A stretch of 64,000 bases of DNA from Massilistercora timonensis (GCF_900312975.1 NZ_LT990039.1:620001-684000), one strand, 5' to 3'. Positions 1 to 10,394 are shown, numbered from the stretch's first letter. The notes: a model not told the origin generated them from the letters alone. Numbers and translations: made by a program.

Positions 1-302
1 CCAGGCGGACGAACAGGGGATCTACAATCTCTTCGACACCTCCCGGAATTACCGGAATTCCTTCCCCTCCGCTTCCGCCGGGCCTATCAAGAAAGCCTTT
101 GCCGTCTACTGCGACATTATCGACGAAGCTGGCGGGATCGCGGCCATTGCCACCATCCTGGCTTCCAACAATTTAAATCTTAAGAATATCGGGATCGTAC
201 ACAACAGAGAATTTGAAGAAGGGGTTCTGCGCATAGAATTCTACGATGAGGCTTCTTCCCGAAGAGCCGCGGAATTACTGCAGAAATTCAGGTATATTGT
301 CT

Positions 303-313
<11 letters not shown>
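1..313 (+). CDS. tyrA: Prephenate dehydrogenase, C-terminal part (partial)
   Basis: The open frame enters from the left edge (frame starts at base 2) and stops at TAG 311-313, leaving about 103 residues. The segment reads as a C-terminal ACT regulatory domain, with a block 'GGIAAIATILASNNLNLKNI' followed by 'GVLRIEFYD'. In the family the ACT domain mediates feedback control by tyrosine. It lies directly upstream of aroA and overlaps it by 11 nt, which fits an aromatic amino acid operon. Assignment to tyrA rather than another ACT-bearing shikimate enzyme is inference, because the catalytic domain lies outside the window. Confidence 0.7.
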
Positions 314-1601
<1,288 letters not shown>

Positions 1602-1625
1602 CGGGAACAAGGAAATGAACGTGCA

Positions 1626-2957
1626 ATGAACGAAACCTTTATGAAAGAAAAACCCGTCTTCCCCCTGATCCTGTCCATGGCCATCCCCATGGTAGTGTCC
1701 ATGCTGGTCAATTCTCTCTATAACATCGTGGACAGCTTCTTCGTGGCCCAGATCAGCGAAGACGCCATGACCGCACTCTCCCTGGTCTATCCGGTCCAGA
1801 ACTTCTTAAATGCGGTGAGCATCGGCTTTGGCGTGGGGTTAAATGCCGTCATCGCCTTCTACTTAGGCGCCGGGGACTATAAAAAGGCAGACATGGCCGC
1901 ATCCCAGGGCATTACCCTGTCCGTGATCCACAGTGTGATCCTGACCATCGGGTCCATTGCGGTAATGCCGGTATTTCTCGAGATGTTTACCTCGTCCGCT
2001 TCTATCCTTAAGCTGGGGCTGCAGTATTCACGGATCGCCTTCGCCTTCACGCCGGTGATCATTTTCAACCTGATCTTCGAGAAGATCTTCCAGGCCGTAG
2101 GCAATATGAAGGTGAGCATGATCGGCCTGATGACAGGCTGCGTGGCCAACATTATCCTGGATCCCATCCTGATCTTCGGCCTGGGTCCCTTCCCCGTGAT
2201 GGGGATCCACGGAGCCGCCCTGGCCACAGGCATGGGCCAGGCGCTCACCCTGATCTACTATCTCACCGTCTACATCAGACGGCCCATCCAGGTCCGGATC
2301 CGCAGATCCTGCCTGCGGCTTACCCGCCAAATGGCAGCGCGGCTCTATGCAATCGGAATCCCCGCCACCTTGAACCTGGCCCTGCCCTCTGTGCTGATCT
2401 CCGCCCTGAACGGGATCCTGGCCGCTTATTCCGGCGTATACATCCTGGTCCTTGGCATCTACTACAAGCTGCAGACCTTCCTCTATCTGCCCGCAAATGG
2501 CTTCGTCCAGGCTATGCGTCCCCTGATCGGATACAACTACGGCGCAGGGGAACACAAACGGGTCTCCCAGATCTACCGCATCGTCCTTGCCATGACCAGC
2601 GGGATCATGCTGGCAGGAACGGTGATCTGCCTTGTGATCCCCGGATGGCTCATGGGGCTTTTCACCCATACGCCGGAGACGGTGGCCGCCGGCGAGACGG
2701 CTCTCCGGGTGATCAGCGCCGGATTCCTGGTGTCCTCCGTCTCAGTCACCTCCTCCGGCGCCCTGGAGGGACTGGGGAAAGGAACCCCCTCCCTGATCAT
2801 CTCCTTGTGCCGCTACCTGGTCCTTATCATCCCGGCCGCATTTGTCTTAAGCCGGATCTTCGGACCAGTAGGGGTATGGAACGCCTTCTGGGTGGCAGAG
2901 GCTGCCACAGCCCTTGTCTCCCTGGTTGTCTACCGGCAGGCGCTTCACCGGGCATAA
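1626..2957 (+). CDS. MATE family efflux transporter
   Basis: A 443-aa polytopic inner-membrane protein with about twelve hydrophobic segments and the two-fold MatE repeat, beginning with a segment like 'MVVSMLVNSLYNIVDSFFVA' that is typical of the MepA/NorM-type multidrug and toxic compound extrusion family. Such proteins use Na+ or H+ gradients to export cationic drugs; the substrate here is unknown. AAGGAA lies about 10 nt before the ATG. It sits 24 nt after aroA and is probably cotranscribed, with no metabolic link visible. It ends 15 nt from the convergent hemB; a short ACCGG/CCGGT hairpin lies between them. Confidence 0.9.
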   Translation: MNETFMKEKPVFPLILSMAIPMVVSMLVNSLYNIVDSFFVAQISEDAMTALSLVYPVQNFLNAVSIGFGVGLNAVIAFYLGAGDYKKADMAASQGITLSVIHSVILTIGSIAVMPVFLEMFTSSASILKLGLQYSRIAFAFTPVIIFNLIFEKIFQAVGNMKVSMIGLMTGCVANIILDPILIFGLGPFPVMGIHGAALATGMGQALTLIYYLTVYIRRPIQVRIRRSCLRLTRQMAARLYAIGIPATLNLALPSVLISALNGILAAYSGVYILVLGIYYKLQTFLYLPANGFVQAMRPLIGYNYGAGEHKRVSQIYRIVLAMTSGIMLAGTVICLVIPGWLMGLFTHTPETVAAGETALRVISAGFLVSSVSVTSSGALEGLGKGTPSLIISLCRYLVLIIPAAFVLSRIFGPVGVWNAFWVAEAATALVSLVVYRQALHRA

Positions 2958-2972
2958 CCGGTCTTGCCGGTC

Positions 2973-3950
2973 CTATCCGATCCTGCCCTCATCCAGATAT
3001 CCGGCCAGTTCTTTGGCATAGTAGGTGAGGTAGCTCTGGGCCCCGGCCCGGAATGCCGCCACCGCGGTCTCGCATACGATCTTGTCCTCCTGGATCCAGC
3101 CCTTCTGGGCGGCCGCCTTGATCATGGCGTACTCTCCGCTGACACTGTATGCAGCCACTGGAAGCCTGGTCGCCTCACGGACTCTGGTGATCATATCCAG
3201 ATAGGCAAGGGCCGGCTTCACCATGATGATATCCGCCCCTTCTTCTTCATCCAGGAGCACCTCCCGGATCCCTTCCCTGCTGTTATGATAATCCATCTGA
3301 TAACTGCTCCGGTCGCCAAAGGAAGGCGCTGACTCCGCCGCGTCCCGGAAGGGCGCGTAGAAACCGGAGGCGTATTTCACCGCATAGGACATGATGGGGG
3401 TATTCTCATATCCTTTTTCATCCAGCAGGGCGCGGATTGCCGCCACCCGCCCGTCCATCATGTCAGAGGGGGCCACCATATCGGCGCCTGCCTGCACCTG
3501 GGAGAGGGCGGTCTTGGCCAGCAGCCGGATGGTGGGGTCGTTGTCCACCTCCCGGCCGCGAAGCAGCCCGCAGTGTCCGTGAGAGGTATACTCGCACAGA
3601 CACACATCTGTAATATAGTAGAGATCCGGAAACTGTCTTTTGGCTTCCCTGAGGGCCCGCTGGATGATCCCGTCCTGGGCGTAGGCCTGGCTGCCCTGCT
3701 CATCCTTCTCCCCGGGGATCCCAAAGAGCATCACTGAGGGCACCCCGGCCTTTGCCACCTGCTCCAGCTCCTCCGGCAGACGGTCCACACTGTACCGGTA
3801 CTGCCCCGGCATGGAGGGGATCTCCTCCCGGATCTTCTCTCCTTCCCGCACAAACAGCGGATAGATGAGGGAGGCTTTTTCGATCCGCGTCTCCCGCACC
3901 ATCCGGCGCAGAGGTTCTTTACTTCTCAATCTCCGTGGTCTCTTGATCAT
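2973..3950 (-). CDS. hemB: Delta-aminolevulinic acid dehydratase (porphobilinogen synthase)
   Basis: Condenses two 5-aminolevulinate molecules to porphobilinogen. The 325-aa length is normal. The metal-site cluster DVCLCEYTSHGHCG and both catalytic-lysine contexts, YAVKYASGFYAPFRDAA and MVKPAL, are present. The start MIKRPRRLR is the conserved family N-terminus even though it overlaps the upstream cobA-hemD gene by 32 nt. It is the last gene of a minus-strand siroheme/tetrapyrrole cluster (precorrin-2 dehydrogenase, hemC, cobA-hemD, hemB). Neither hemA nor hemL lies in the window, so 5-aminolevulinate must be made by genes elsewhere. Confidence 0.97.
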   Translation of the reverse strand: MIKRPRRLRSKEPLRRMVRETRIEKASLIYPLFVREGEKIREEIPSMPGQYRYSVDRLPEELEQVAKAGVPSVMLFGIPGEKDEQGSQAYAQDGIIQRALREAKRQFPDLYYITDVCLCEYTSHGHCGLLRGREVDNDPTIRLLAKTALSQVQAGADMVAPSDMMDGRVAAIRALLDEKGYENTPIMSYAVKYASGFYAPFRDAAESAPSFGDRSSYQMDYHNSREGIREVLLDEEEGADIIMVKPALAYLDMITRVREATRLPVAAYSVSGEYAMIKAAAQKGWIQEDKIVCETAVAAFRAGAQSYLTYYAKELAGYLDEGRIG

Positions 3951-5451
3951 GATCTTCCTTTATCCTTTCTATCAATGCCGTCAGGCTTTCTATGGTTGCT
4001 TCTTCTGCGATCCGGCAATCCAGTCCGTACTCCCTTGCCCGCCTGGCAGTCTCCGGCCCGATACAGGCGGCTTTGCGCCCCTTCAGGTTCTCCTGCCCTG
4101 CCATCCGGGCCAGCCCGTCGGCAGTGGAGGCGCTGGTCAGCACTACGCAGTCGATCCTTCCCTCCTCCAGTTCCTTCCTTATATCCACGGTCTGGGATTC
4201 GGGATACAGGGTCCGGTAAATGGAAATATCATCCACAGCCGCCCCCGCCTCTTCCAGAAGAGGAACCAGTTCCGGATTCCCCCGCTTTGCTCTTGGCAGA
4301 AGGATCCGTTTCCCCCGGATGTCCTCCCCGGCCAGTGCTCTCCCCAGGGAGACGCCATCATAAACCTGGGGCATAAGATCCGGGTAAATACCTCTCTCCT
4401 CCAGGGCCTTCCCGGTTCCTTCCCCGATCACCGCGATCCGGATATGGCCCAGACGGCGGACGTCCGCTTTCCGCCGCTCCATGTCTGCGAAAAAGATCCG
4501 GACTCCTGCCGGACTGGTAAATACCAGCCAGTCATAGGCCTCCAGATGGGAAATGCAGTCCCCGATCTTCTCATCCTCTTCCACGGGAACAAGCTCTACA
4601 GCCGGCGCCTCCAGCACCTGGGCCCCCAGGGTCCTCAGCCGGCCGGCCAGCGGTTCCATCCGTTCCCGGGGTCTGGCAAGCAAAAGCCGCATCCCCATAA
4701 GAGGCAGCTCCTCATACCATCCAAGCTCTTCTGTCAGGGCGCACACCTGGCCCACCAGGATCACCGCCGGCGGACGGATCCCGGCGGACACCGCCCTCTC
4801 TGCCAGATCTTCCAGGGTCCCTATAACCTTCCTCTGATCCGCAGTGGTTCCTTCCTGCAGGACAGCTGCCGGCGTCTCCGGCTTCATGCCTGCCCCAAGG
4901 AGCCCGGCCGTGATCTCCGGAAGCGCCGCCACTCCCATCAGGAACACCAGGGTCCCTTCCAGAGCGGCCAGCGCAGGATAATCCAGCGCCTCTTCTCTTC
5001 CCTGCCGCTTGTGGGCTGTGATGATATGTACCGAGGAGGCGCAGTCTCTGTGGGTCACCGGGATCCCGTTATAAGCCGGCACCGCCAGGGCTGAAGTCAC
5101 CCCCGGCACCACCTCAAAAGGGATTCCTTCCTTAGCCAGGACCATTGCTTCCTCTCCGCCCCGGCCAAAGAGAAAGGGGTCTCCCCCCTTCAGGCGTACC
5201 ACCTTATTTCCCGCCCTGGCCTCTCTTACCAGGATTTCCTGGATCTCCTGCTGGGGGATGAGATGACGTCCCGCCTGCTTCCCTACATTAATGAAACGTT
5301 TTCCATCCCCGTACCGGGCAAGAAGATCCGGATTCACCAGATGGTCATAGACCACCACCTGGGCCTCCTTTAACACCTGTTCCCCTTTTACCGTGATAAG
5401 GCCGGTATCTCCCGGGCCTGCGCCCACCAGCCATACCTTTCCTTCTGTCAT
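3919..5451 (-). CDS. cobA-hemD: Fused uroporphyrinogen-III C-methyltransferase / uroporphyrinogen-III synthase
   Basis: A 510-aa two-domain enzyme. Residues about 1-240 form the SAM-dependent uroporphyrinogen-III methyltransferase (GAGPGDTGLITVKG near the N-terminus, then RLKGGDPFLFGRGGEE), making precorrin-2. Residues about 255-510 are a HemD uroporphyrinogen-III synthase, recognisable by 'DWLVFTSPAGVRIFF' and a 'VVLTSASTADGL' segment. The fusion is common in clostridia and channels the ring-closed product directly to methylation, committing flux to siroheme/B12. It starts 1 nt after the hemC stop and overlaps hemB by 32 nt, indicating tight translational coupling. Confidence 0.95.
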   Translation of the reverse strand: MTEGKVWLVGAGPGDTGLITVKGEQVLKEAQVVVYDHLVNPDLLARYGDGKRFINVGKQAGRHLIPQQEIQEILVREARAGNKVVRLKGGDPFLFGRGGEEAMVLAKEGIPFEVVPGVTSALAVPAYNGIPVTHRDCASSVHIITAHKRQGREEALDYPALAALEGTLVFLMGVAALPEITAGLLGAGMKPETPAAVLQEGTTADQRKVIGTLEDLAERAVSAGIRPPAVILVGQVCALTEELGWYEELPLMGMRLLLARPRERMEPLAGRLRTLGAQVLEAPAVELVPVEEDEKIGDCISHLEAYDWLVFTSPAGVRIFFADMERRKADVRRLGHIRIAVIGEGTGKALEERGIYPDLMPQVYDGVSLGRALAGEDIRGKRILLPRAKRGNPELVPLLEEAGAAVDDISIYRTLYPESQTVDIRKELEEGRIDCVVLTSASTADGLARMAGQENLKGRKAACIGPETARRAREYGLDCRIAEEATIESLTALIERIKEDHDQETTEIEK

Positions 5452-5452
5452 C

Positions 5453-6370
5453 TTATTCTCCTTGTCTTCCCGCCGGCTCCTGCTGCCGGGAAGCAGCCTC
5501 TCTTAGCTCTTCCGCCAGGGCAGAACCCATCCCGGTCGCCGCTTCCAGCGCCTCTTTCCTGCTGCCGATCCAGTAGTTCCCGCTCTTCTCGTCATAATAG
5601 AGTCCCCGAAGAAGGAGCGCCCCCTCCTCCAGTTCTCCGTAGGCAGCCACCGGAGAGGAACATCCTCCTCCCAAGGCCTGGACAAATGCCCGCTCCTCCC
5701 GGGCGATCCGGCAGGCAGCCGGGTCTTCCAGCGCCTGGATCAACTCCAGGCCTTCCTCTTCCCGCATGGTCACCGCCAGCGTTCCCTGGCCTGCGGCCGG
5801 CAGCATTTCTTCTGGTTCAAAGCACCGGAAGATCCGCTCCTCCAGCCCAAGCCTTCGAAGACCTGCGGCCGCCAGGATCAGCGCGTCGTATTCCCCCTTA
5901 TCCAGCTTCTCAAGCCGGGTTGGCACATTTCCCCGGATATCCTTGAATCGGGCTTCCGGGAACAGCTTCTCTGCCTGCAGCTTACGCCGGAAGGAAGAGC
6001 AGCCGATCACTCCCCTGCCGTCCCAGGCTTCCTTCCCGGAAGGCAGTACCAGCGCGTCCCTTGGATCTTCCCGCTGTGAGAAGACCGCCAGCCCAAGGCC
6101 CGGGGTGACTTCCATGGGCATATCCTTCAGGCTGTGGACCGCCAGGTCGATCTCCCCTTGCAGAAGCGCAAGATCCAGTTCCTTGATAAAGACTCCTTTG
6201 CCTCCCAGGCTATCAAGGGAAAGGTCCTGGCGCCGGTCTCCGGTAGTCTCCATGGTCCGGATCTCTAATTCCAGTTCCGGAAATGTCTCCTTAAGCCTCC
6301 TGGCCACAAGCTGGGTCTGGATCCTGGCAAGCCGGCTGGCGCGGCTTCCGATCACAAGTTTCTTCTTCAT
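5453..6370 (-). CDS. hemC: Porphobilinogen deaminase (hydroxymethylbilane synthase)
   Basis: Polymerises four porphobilinogens into hydroxymethylbilane. The 305-aa protein begins with the family start KLVIGSRASRLARIQT. It contains LAVHSLKDMP, and the cysteine that anchors the dipyrromethane cofactor in LGGGCSSPVAAYGEL (about residues 231-245). It lies between the precorrin-2 dehydrogenase (4 nt upstream) and cobA-hemD (1 nt downstream), so the cluster converts porphobilinogen through to sirohydrochlorin. Confidence 0.97.
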   Translation of the reverse strand: MKKKLVIGSRASRLARIQTQLVARRLKETFPELELEIRTMETTGDRRQDLSLDSLGGKGVFIKELDLALLQGEIDLAVHSLKDMPMEVTPGLGLAVFSQREDPRDALVLPSGKEAWDGRGVIGCSSFRRKLQAEKLFPEARFKDIRGNVPTRLEKLDKGEYDALILAAAGLRRLGLEERIFRCFEPEEMLPAAGQGTLAVTMREEEGLELIQALEDPAACRIAREERAFVQALGGGCSSPVAAYGELEEGALLLRGLYYDEKSGNYWIGSRKEALEAATGMGSALAEELREAASRQQEPAGRQGE

Positions 6371-6374
6371 TCTT

Positions 6375-6851
6375 TTACTCCTTATCCAGGCTGTCCAGAG
6401 CCTGTTCCACTGCCTCCCTGGCTTTTCTCGCCTTCCTGTGGCCTGCGCCGGAAGCGCAGATGCCTGCCACCAGTTCCCCCCGCTTTACCACAGCCGGGAA
6501 GAAAAAGTCGCACAGTTCCTTCTTATGAGCCACGTTTACCAGGATCCCCCTGGCGCGGCACTCTCTGGCCACCGCTTCGTTGCAGGCCGGATCGTCGGTT
6601 GCCGCAAGGGCCATCTGGACCTGGGGCAGTTCTTCGTGGATCCCGGGAACGTAAGTTCCCTGGAGCCAGTGGATCCTTCCTTCCTCTGCCAGGACCTCTA
6701 ATTCCTCTGTCGCCTCCGGAGCCACAACCCAGATGTCCGGGGTGAAGGAAAGCAGGGTCTTAATGCGTCGCCAGGCAATCCGGCCGCCGCCCACCACCAG
6801 TGTCTTCTTTCCTGAGATATCAACAAATAACGGAAAATATGATCTGTCCAT
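6375..6851 (-). CDS. Precorrin-2 dehydrogenase (CysG N-terminal/SirC type)
   Basis: A 158-aa NAD-dependent protein expected to oxidise precorrin-2 to sirohydrochlorin, the substrate of cobaltochelatase CbiK and of siroheme ferrochelatase. It begins MDRSYFPLFVDISGKK and has the Rossmann motif LVVGGGRIAWRR, then ATDDPACNEAVA and the characteristic LCDFFFPAVVKRGEL. The C-terminal helical part is short, so whether it also chelates iron is uncertain. First gene of the siroheme operon; the ribosome binding site CGGAGG lies 11 nt before the ATG. Confidence 0.9.
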   Translation of the reverse strand: MDRSYFPLFVDISGKKTLVVGGGRIAWRRIKTLLSFTPDIWVVAPEATEELEVLAEEGRIHWLQGTYVPGIHEELPQVQMALAATDDPACNEAVARECRARGILVNVAHKKELCDFFFPAVVKRGELVAGICASGAGHRKARKAREAVEQALDSLDKE

Positions 6852-6894
6852 GTCTTTTTAAGCCTCCGTCTCATTTTCTTCTTTTGACCTATCC

Positions 6895-6922
6895 ATCATA
6901 TCATATCACCGGAAATGTGCAA
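6895..6922 (-). promoter_or_regulatory. Candidate promoter of the siroheme operon
   Basis: On the minus strand TTGCAC (6917-6922) is followed after 16 nt by TATGAT (6895-6900), about 45 nt before the start of the precorrin-2 dehydrogenase gene. The two hexamers resemble a vegetative sigma-A promoter. No riboswitch-like box was recognised between it and the gene. Confidence 0.5.
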
Positions 6923-7013
6923 CTGATTTTCACCGGGAAACCGGGAAAGCGAAACAGCAGACTACGCCTGGATCATCCTCCCACAGTGCTGCAGCTTTCA
7001 GCCGCACTGCGAA

Positions 7014-7042
7014 GGGGAGGGCTCCTTCCGGCATCCCTCCCC
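7014..7042. terminator. GC-rich hairpin between M81 peptidase and siroheme genes
   Basis: GGGGAGGG (7014-7021) and CCCTCCCC (7035-7042) form an 8-bp perfect stem. It lies about 40 nt past the stop of the M81 gene in the transcript sense. No clean T-run follows on either strand, so termination is possible but not shown. The rest of the 6852-7080 gap contains only the promoter listed separately. Confidence 0.35.
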
Positions 7043-7080
7043 ACACCCAGAACTTTGAAAGAACTGGAACTTCATATTGA

Positions 7081-8550
7081 TCAGATCTCATCCAACGGAT
7101 AGATCGGCCTTCGCACATGACGATAAGTAAATACCTCCGGACTCTGTGGCCCAAGGGCTGGCAGTTCGATGTCGTAGATCTTCTTTGCCACTTTTCCAAA
7201 AGAAGTGCGGAAATGAACGGCTGATTTGACCATCAGGATTTTGAAATCCTCCGGCATGATCCCGTTGCAGCGCAGCGCTTCCATATCCCAGGGCTGTGTC
7301 CGGACGCTGGACACCACCACCCGGGCGCCGTCAATGTCCAGAACCGCGCATTTCCCAAGGTTCCCGGGAAGTCCGGGATTATAATCCCGGTTGATGAAAC
7401 GACCGTCGGTGATCGCCCGCACATACGCTGTGCACGCAATGGGGTCTCCGGCAATTTCCGGACAGATCTTTCCCCCCAGACGGATCCGGACCCTGGTCCC
7501 CACGCCGCTTGCGTCCGCCTGCTCTACCGTCTCCGGGTCATAGATGATAACTGCTGCCACCCCCTCTGTCTTCCGTTCCAGCAGCCGGCGCAGCATATGA
7601 GTCCCGTCTCCGGTGGCTCCGGAACCCGGGTTATCGGAAATATCCGCAAATACGACCGGAAACTCTCCTTTTTCCAGCGCATCGTCAATGGCTTTATCAA
7701 TGTCCCAAAAACTGCGGCGCAGATTGGCCCGGTCCTCCCAGATCCTGGCCGCAAATCCATCGCAGATCTCCTGCGCTTTCTCCAAATCTCCATCTGTAAC
7801 TGCCACCACTGACAGGCAGGTCTCTTCAATATCTGAAGCAAAAAATCCGTGCAGCACATTGACATTGATGATATTCCCTTCTCCCCGCAGTGCCTGAGCT
7901 TCTGCAACATATCCAGCCATACAGGGCTCCGCGGTAGGCATATAGGACAAAAGAAAATCCAAAGGATGATAAGCCATCGTCGGATGTACCCGTCCTTCCA
8001 GCGTATCCCACATACATTTTGCCGCCCGCATTCCGGCTTCATAAGTATCTGTGTGGGGATAATAATCATAAGGGAAGAAGGCATCCGCACAGGTTACCAT
8101 CCGCCGGGTCAGATTACAGTGCAGATCCAGCGAAGCGATGACAGGAACTTCTGAACCCACTTTGCCCCGCAGTTCTTCCAGAAGCTCCCCTTCTCCGTCC
8201 TGGCAGCCCTCCACCACCATAGCGCCGTGGAGGGCAAGCAGGATCCCGTCCACTTGCTCTTCTCTGTCAATTGCTTCCAGCAATGTTGTCCTGGCAGTCT
8301 CAAACACTTCCCGGGTCACGATCCCTCCCGGCTGCGCGTTGAAAGCCAATACCGGAACAAGACGGCACTCCGCCACATCCTGGAAAAAATCCAGGAATCC
8401 GCCCAGTTCATTTTTCACTCCCCGGAAAACCTGAAGGATCTCGTCGCCAAAAAACCAATCCCTTGCGCGAAATGCTTCCACACCTGATTTTTCCGGCATA
8501 AAACTGTTGGTTTCATGTTTGAACTCCGCAATCAGAACCGTCTTCTTCAT
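7081..8550 (-). CDS. M81 family metallopeptidase (MlrC-like)
   Basis: A 489-aa protein starting MKKTVLIAEFKHETNSF, typical of the M81/MlrC family named after microcystinase C. The block 'SLDLHCNLTRRM' followed by 'FFPYDYYPHTDTYEAG' supplies the expected metal-binding Asp and His residues of the N-terminal domain; a smaller C-terminal MlrC domain follows. The physiological substrate is unknown for most members. An upstream in-frame ATG at 8559 lies directly against GAGAGGAG, whereas the ATG at 8550 sits 9 nt from AGGAG, so 8550 is preferred. The gene is monocistronic and divergent from cbiK. Confidence 0.9.
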   Translation of the reverse strand: MKKTVLIAEFKHETNSFMPEKSGVEAFRARDWFFGDEILQVFRGVKNELGGFLDFFQDVAECRLVPVLAFNAQPGGIVTREVFETARTTLLEAIDREEQVDGILLALHGAMVVEGCQDGEGELLEELRGKVGSEVPVIASLDLHCNLTRRMVTCADAFFPYDYYPHTDTYEAGMRAAKCMWDTLEGRVHPTMAYHPLDFLLSYMPTAEPCMAGYVAEAQALRGEGNIINVNVLHGFFASDIEETCLSVVAVTDGDLEKAQEICDGFAARIWEDRANLRRSFWDIDKAIDDALEKGEFPVVFADISDNPGSGATGDGTHMLRRLLERKTEGVAAVIIYDPETVEQADASGVGTRVRIRLGGKICPEIAGDPIACTAYVRAITDGRFINRDYNPGLPGNLGKCAVLDIDGARVVVSSVRTQPWDMEALRCNGIMPEDFKILMVKSAVHFRTSFGKVAKKIYDIELPALGPQSPEVFTYRHVRRPIYPLDEI

Positions 8551-8634
8551 TTGCCTCATCTCCTCTCAAGGTCTTTTTTTCATTCTATCAAAATCCGGAA
8601 GCTCCGACAATCCTTTTCCTCTTTGTCTTTCCTG

Positions 8635-8643
8635 TGTTATAAT
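8635..8643 (+). promoter_or_regulatory. Extended -10 promoter for cbiK
   Basis: TGTTATAAT (8635-8643) is a perfect extended -10 element (TGn-TATAAT), about 42 nt before the cbiK ATG. A weak -35 (TTTTCC, 8614-8619) lies 18 nt upstream, as is usual for extended -10 promoters. AAGGAG at 8673-8678 is the ribosome binding site. No B12 box was seen in this short leader, so cbiK appears separate from riboswitch control. Confidence 0.65.
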
Positions 8644-8684
8644 CCTTCTAGGCAAATGAATCTACGACAAAAAAGGAGCACATC

Positions 8685-9482
8685 ATGAATCAGAAAACCG
8701 GAATCCTTGTGGTCAGCTTCGGCACCAGCCACAGTACTACCCGCGCCCGGACCATCCAGGCCACCCAGCAGGAGATCCAGGCTGCCTGGCCGGACATCCC
8801 TGTCTTCCATGCCTGGACCAGCGGCATGATCCGAAAGAAACTGGCCCGGACTACCGGGGAGATCATCCCCGGGGTGAAAGAAGCCCTCGCCCAGATGACA
8901 GAAGAAGGAATCACCCGGGTGGTCCTGCAGCCCACCCATGTGATCGACGGCATCGAGAACCAGAAGATGCAAGAAGACGCCGGCGCTTTCACCGGTGTTT
9001 TTCAACAGATCGCCTTTGGGCGGCCCCTTCTCTCCACTCCGGAAGACCTTACAGAGGTCGCCGGGATCCTGGCGGATTCCTTTTCTTTTCCTGATCCCGG
9101 GGAGCACTTGATCCTGATGGGGCATGGAAGCGCCCACTCTGCCAACCAGGTCTACCGCCAGCTGGAAGCCTGTTTTCACAAGGCCGGGTATTCCCGGATC
9201 CATGTGGCCACTGTAGAGGCTTCCCCCGCCCTTGCCGATGTGATAGAGAGGCTTCGGGGCGAGAACGTTACCCGGATCCATCTGGCGCCCCTGATGATCG
9301 TGGCCGGGGACCACGCGGTCAACGATATGGCAGGTGAGGAGCCGGATTCCTGGCAGTCCGTCCTCACCCGCTGCGGATATCCCGTCACCTGCCACCTGAA
9401 GGGACTGGGGGAATATCCAGAGATCCGCCGGATGTTCCTCTCCCACCTGGAAGAAGCATTGTCTGTTTTGAAAGGAGATTGA
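8685..9482 (+). CDS. cbiK: Sirohydrochlorin cobaltochelatase CbiK
   Basis: Inserts Co2+ into sirohydrochlorin, the committing step of anaerobic cobalamin synthesis. The 265-aa protein has the CbiK length (two alpha/beta chelatase halves). It shows GILVVSFGTSHSTTRA at the N-terminus, the catalytic-histidine contexts LMGHGSAHSANQ (about residue 145) and IVAGDHAVNDMAGEE (about 205-219), and a conserved VATVE segment. It is encoded on the strand opposite to the main B12 operon. The MBL-fold gene follows after 4 nt, so the two form a small operon. Confidence 0.95.
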   Translation: MNQKTGILVVSFGTSHSTTRARTIQATQQEIQAAWPDIPVFHAWTSGMIRKKLARTTGEIIPGVKEALAQMTEEGITRVVLQPTHVIDGIENQKMQEDAGAFTGVFQQIAFGRPLLSTPEDLTEVAGILADSFSFPDPGEHLILMGHGSAHSANQVYRQLEACFHKAGYSRIHVATVEASPALADVIERLRGENVTRIHLAPLMIVAGDHAVNDMAGEEPDSWQSVLTRCGYPVTCHLKGLGEYPEIRRMFLSHLEEALSVLKGD

Positions 9483-9486
9483 TCTT

Positions 9487-10368
9487 ATGTACGAACTGAT
9501 CCAAATCCCGGATACCAACTGTTACTATATCCAAAGCCCCGCCAAGATCGGCCTGGTGAAGCTTGACGACTCCCGGGTCTGCCTCATTGACAGCGGCAGC
9601 GACAAGGACGCGGGGCGCAAGGTCCGCCAGCACCTGGACGCCAACGGCTGGCAGCTTTCTGCCATCTATAACACCCACTCCAACGCGGATCATATCGGAG
9701 GGAACAAATATCTGCAGGGCCAGACCGGATGCCAGATCTATGCGCCCGGCATCGAGTGCGCCTTCACCCGGAGCCCCATCCTGGAGCCTTCCTTCCTGTA
9801 CGGAGGCTATCCCTGCAAGGATCTGCGCCACAAATTTCTCCTGGCCCAGGAAAGCGACGCCCAGCCCCTGACCCCCGACGTGCTGCCGGAAGGGTTTGCA
9901 CTTCTTCCTCTCCCCGGCCATTTCTTCGATATGGCGGGCTTTCGGACGCCGGATGATGTAGTATACCTTGCAGACTGTCTGTCCAGCAAAGAAACGCTGG
10001 AGAAATACCAGATCAGCTTCATCTATGACGTGGCCGCCTATCTTAAGACCCTGGAGACGGTACAGACCCTGGAGGCCCGGATGTTCGTCCCCGCCCACGC
10101 GGAAGCCACCACGGACATCGTCCCCCTGGCCCGGTACAATATCCAGAAGGTGCAGGAGATCGCCCAGAAGATCCTGGATCTGTGCCGCGAGCCGCTGTGC
10201 TTCGAATCCCTGCTTCAGCAGCTGTTCGCCCACTACGGCCTTGCCATGAACTTTGAGCAGTACGTGCTGGTAGGCAGCACGGTGCGCTCTTATCTGGCCT
10301 GGCTGAAAGACGAGGGCCGTCTGCAGGCGGAATTTGACAACAACCTGCTGCTGTGGCGGCAGGCTTAA
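9487..10368 (+). CDS. MBL-fold metallo-hydrolase
   Basis: A 293-aa member of the metallo-beta-lactamase superfamily. The metal motif reads THSNADHIGGN (about residues 62-72), so the usual HxHxDH is HSNADH: the middle histidine is replaced by asparagine while the Asp-His pair is kept. Later ligand positions are visible in LPLPGHFFDMAGF, VYLADCLSS and FVPAHAEATTD. The substrate is unknown; members include thiol hydrolases and Zn/Fe phosphodiesterases. The start is 4 nt after cbiK with a ribosome binding site (AAAGGAGA) inside the cbiK end, implying coupled expression, but a role in B12 synthesis is not established. Confidence 0.85.
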   Translation: MYELIQIPDTNCYYIQSPAKIGLVKLDDSRVCLIDSGSDKDAGRKVRQHLDANGWQLSAIYNTHSNADHIGGNKYLQGQTGCQIYAPGIECAFTRSPILEPSFLYGGYPCKDLRHKFLLAQESDAQPLTPDVLPEGFALLPLPGHFFDMAGFRTPDDVVYLADCLSSKETLEKYQISFIYDVAAYLKTLETVQTLEARMFVPAHAEATTDIVPLARYNIQKVQEIAQKILDLCREPLCFESLLQQLFAHYGLAMNFEQYVLVGSTVRSYLAWLKDEGRLQAEFDNNLLLWRQA

Positions 10369-10394
10369 GCTTCCGGGGCGATTGAGAATATCAG

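Noticed and set aside
6930-7199. Minus-strand 89-codon open frame between the siroheme genes and the M81 gene
   Set aside because: It overlaps the M81 gene in another frame and has no ribosome binding site or plausible protein pattern.
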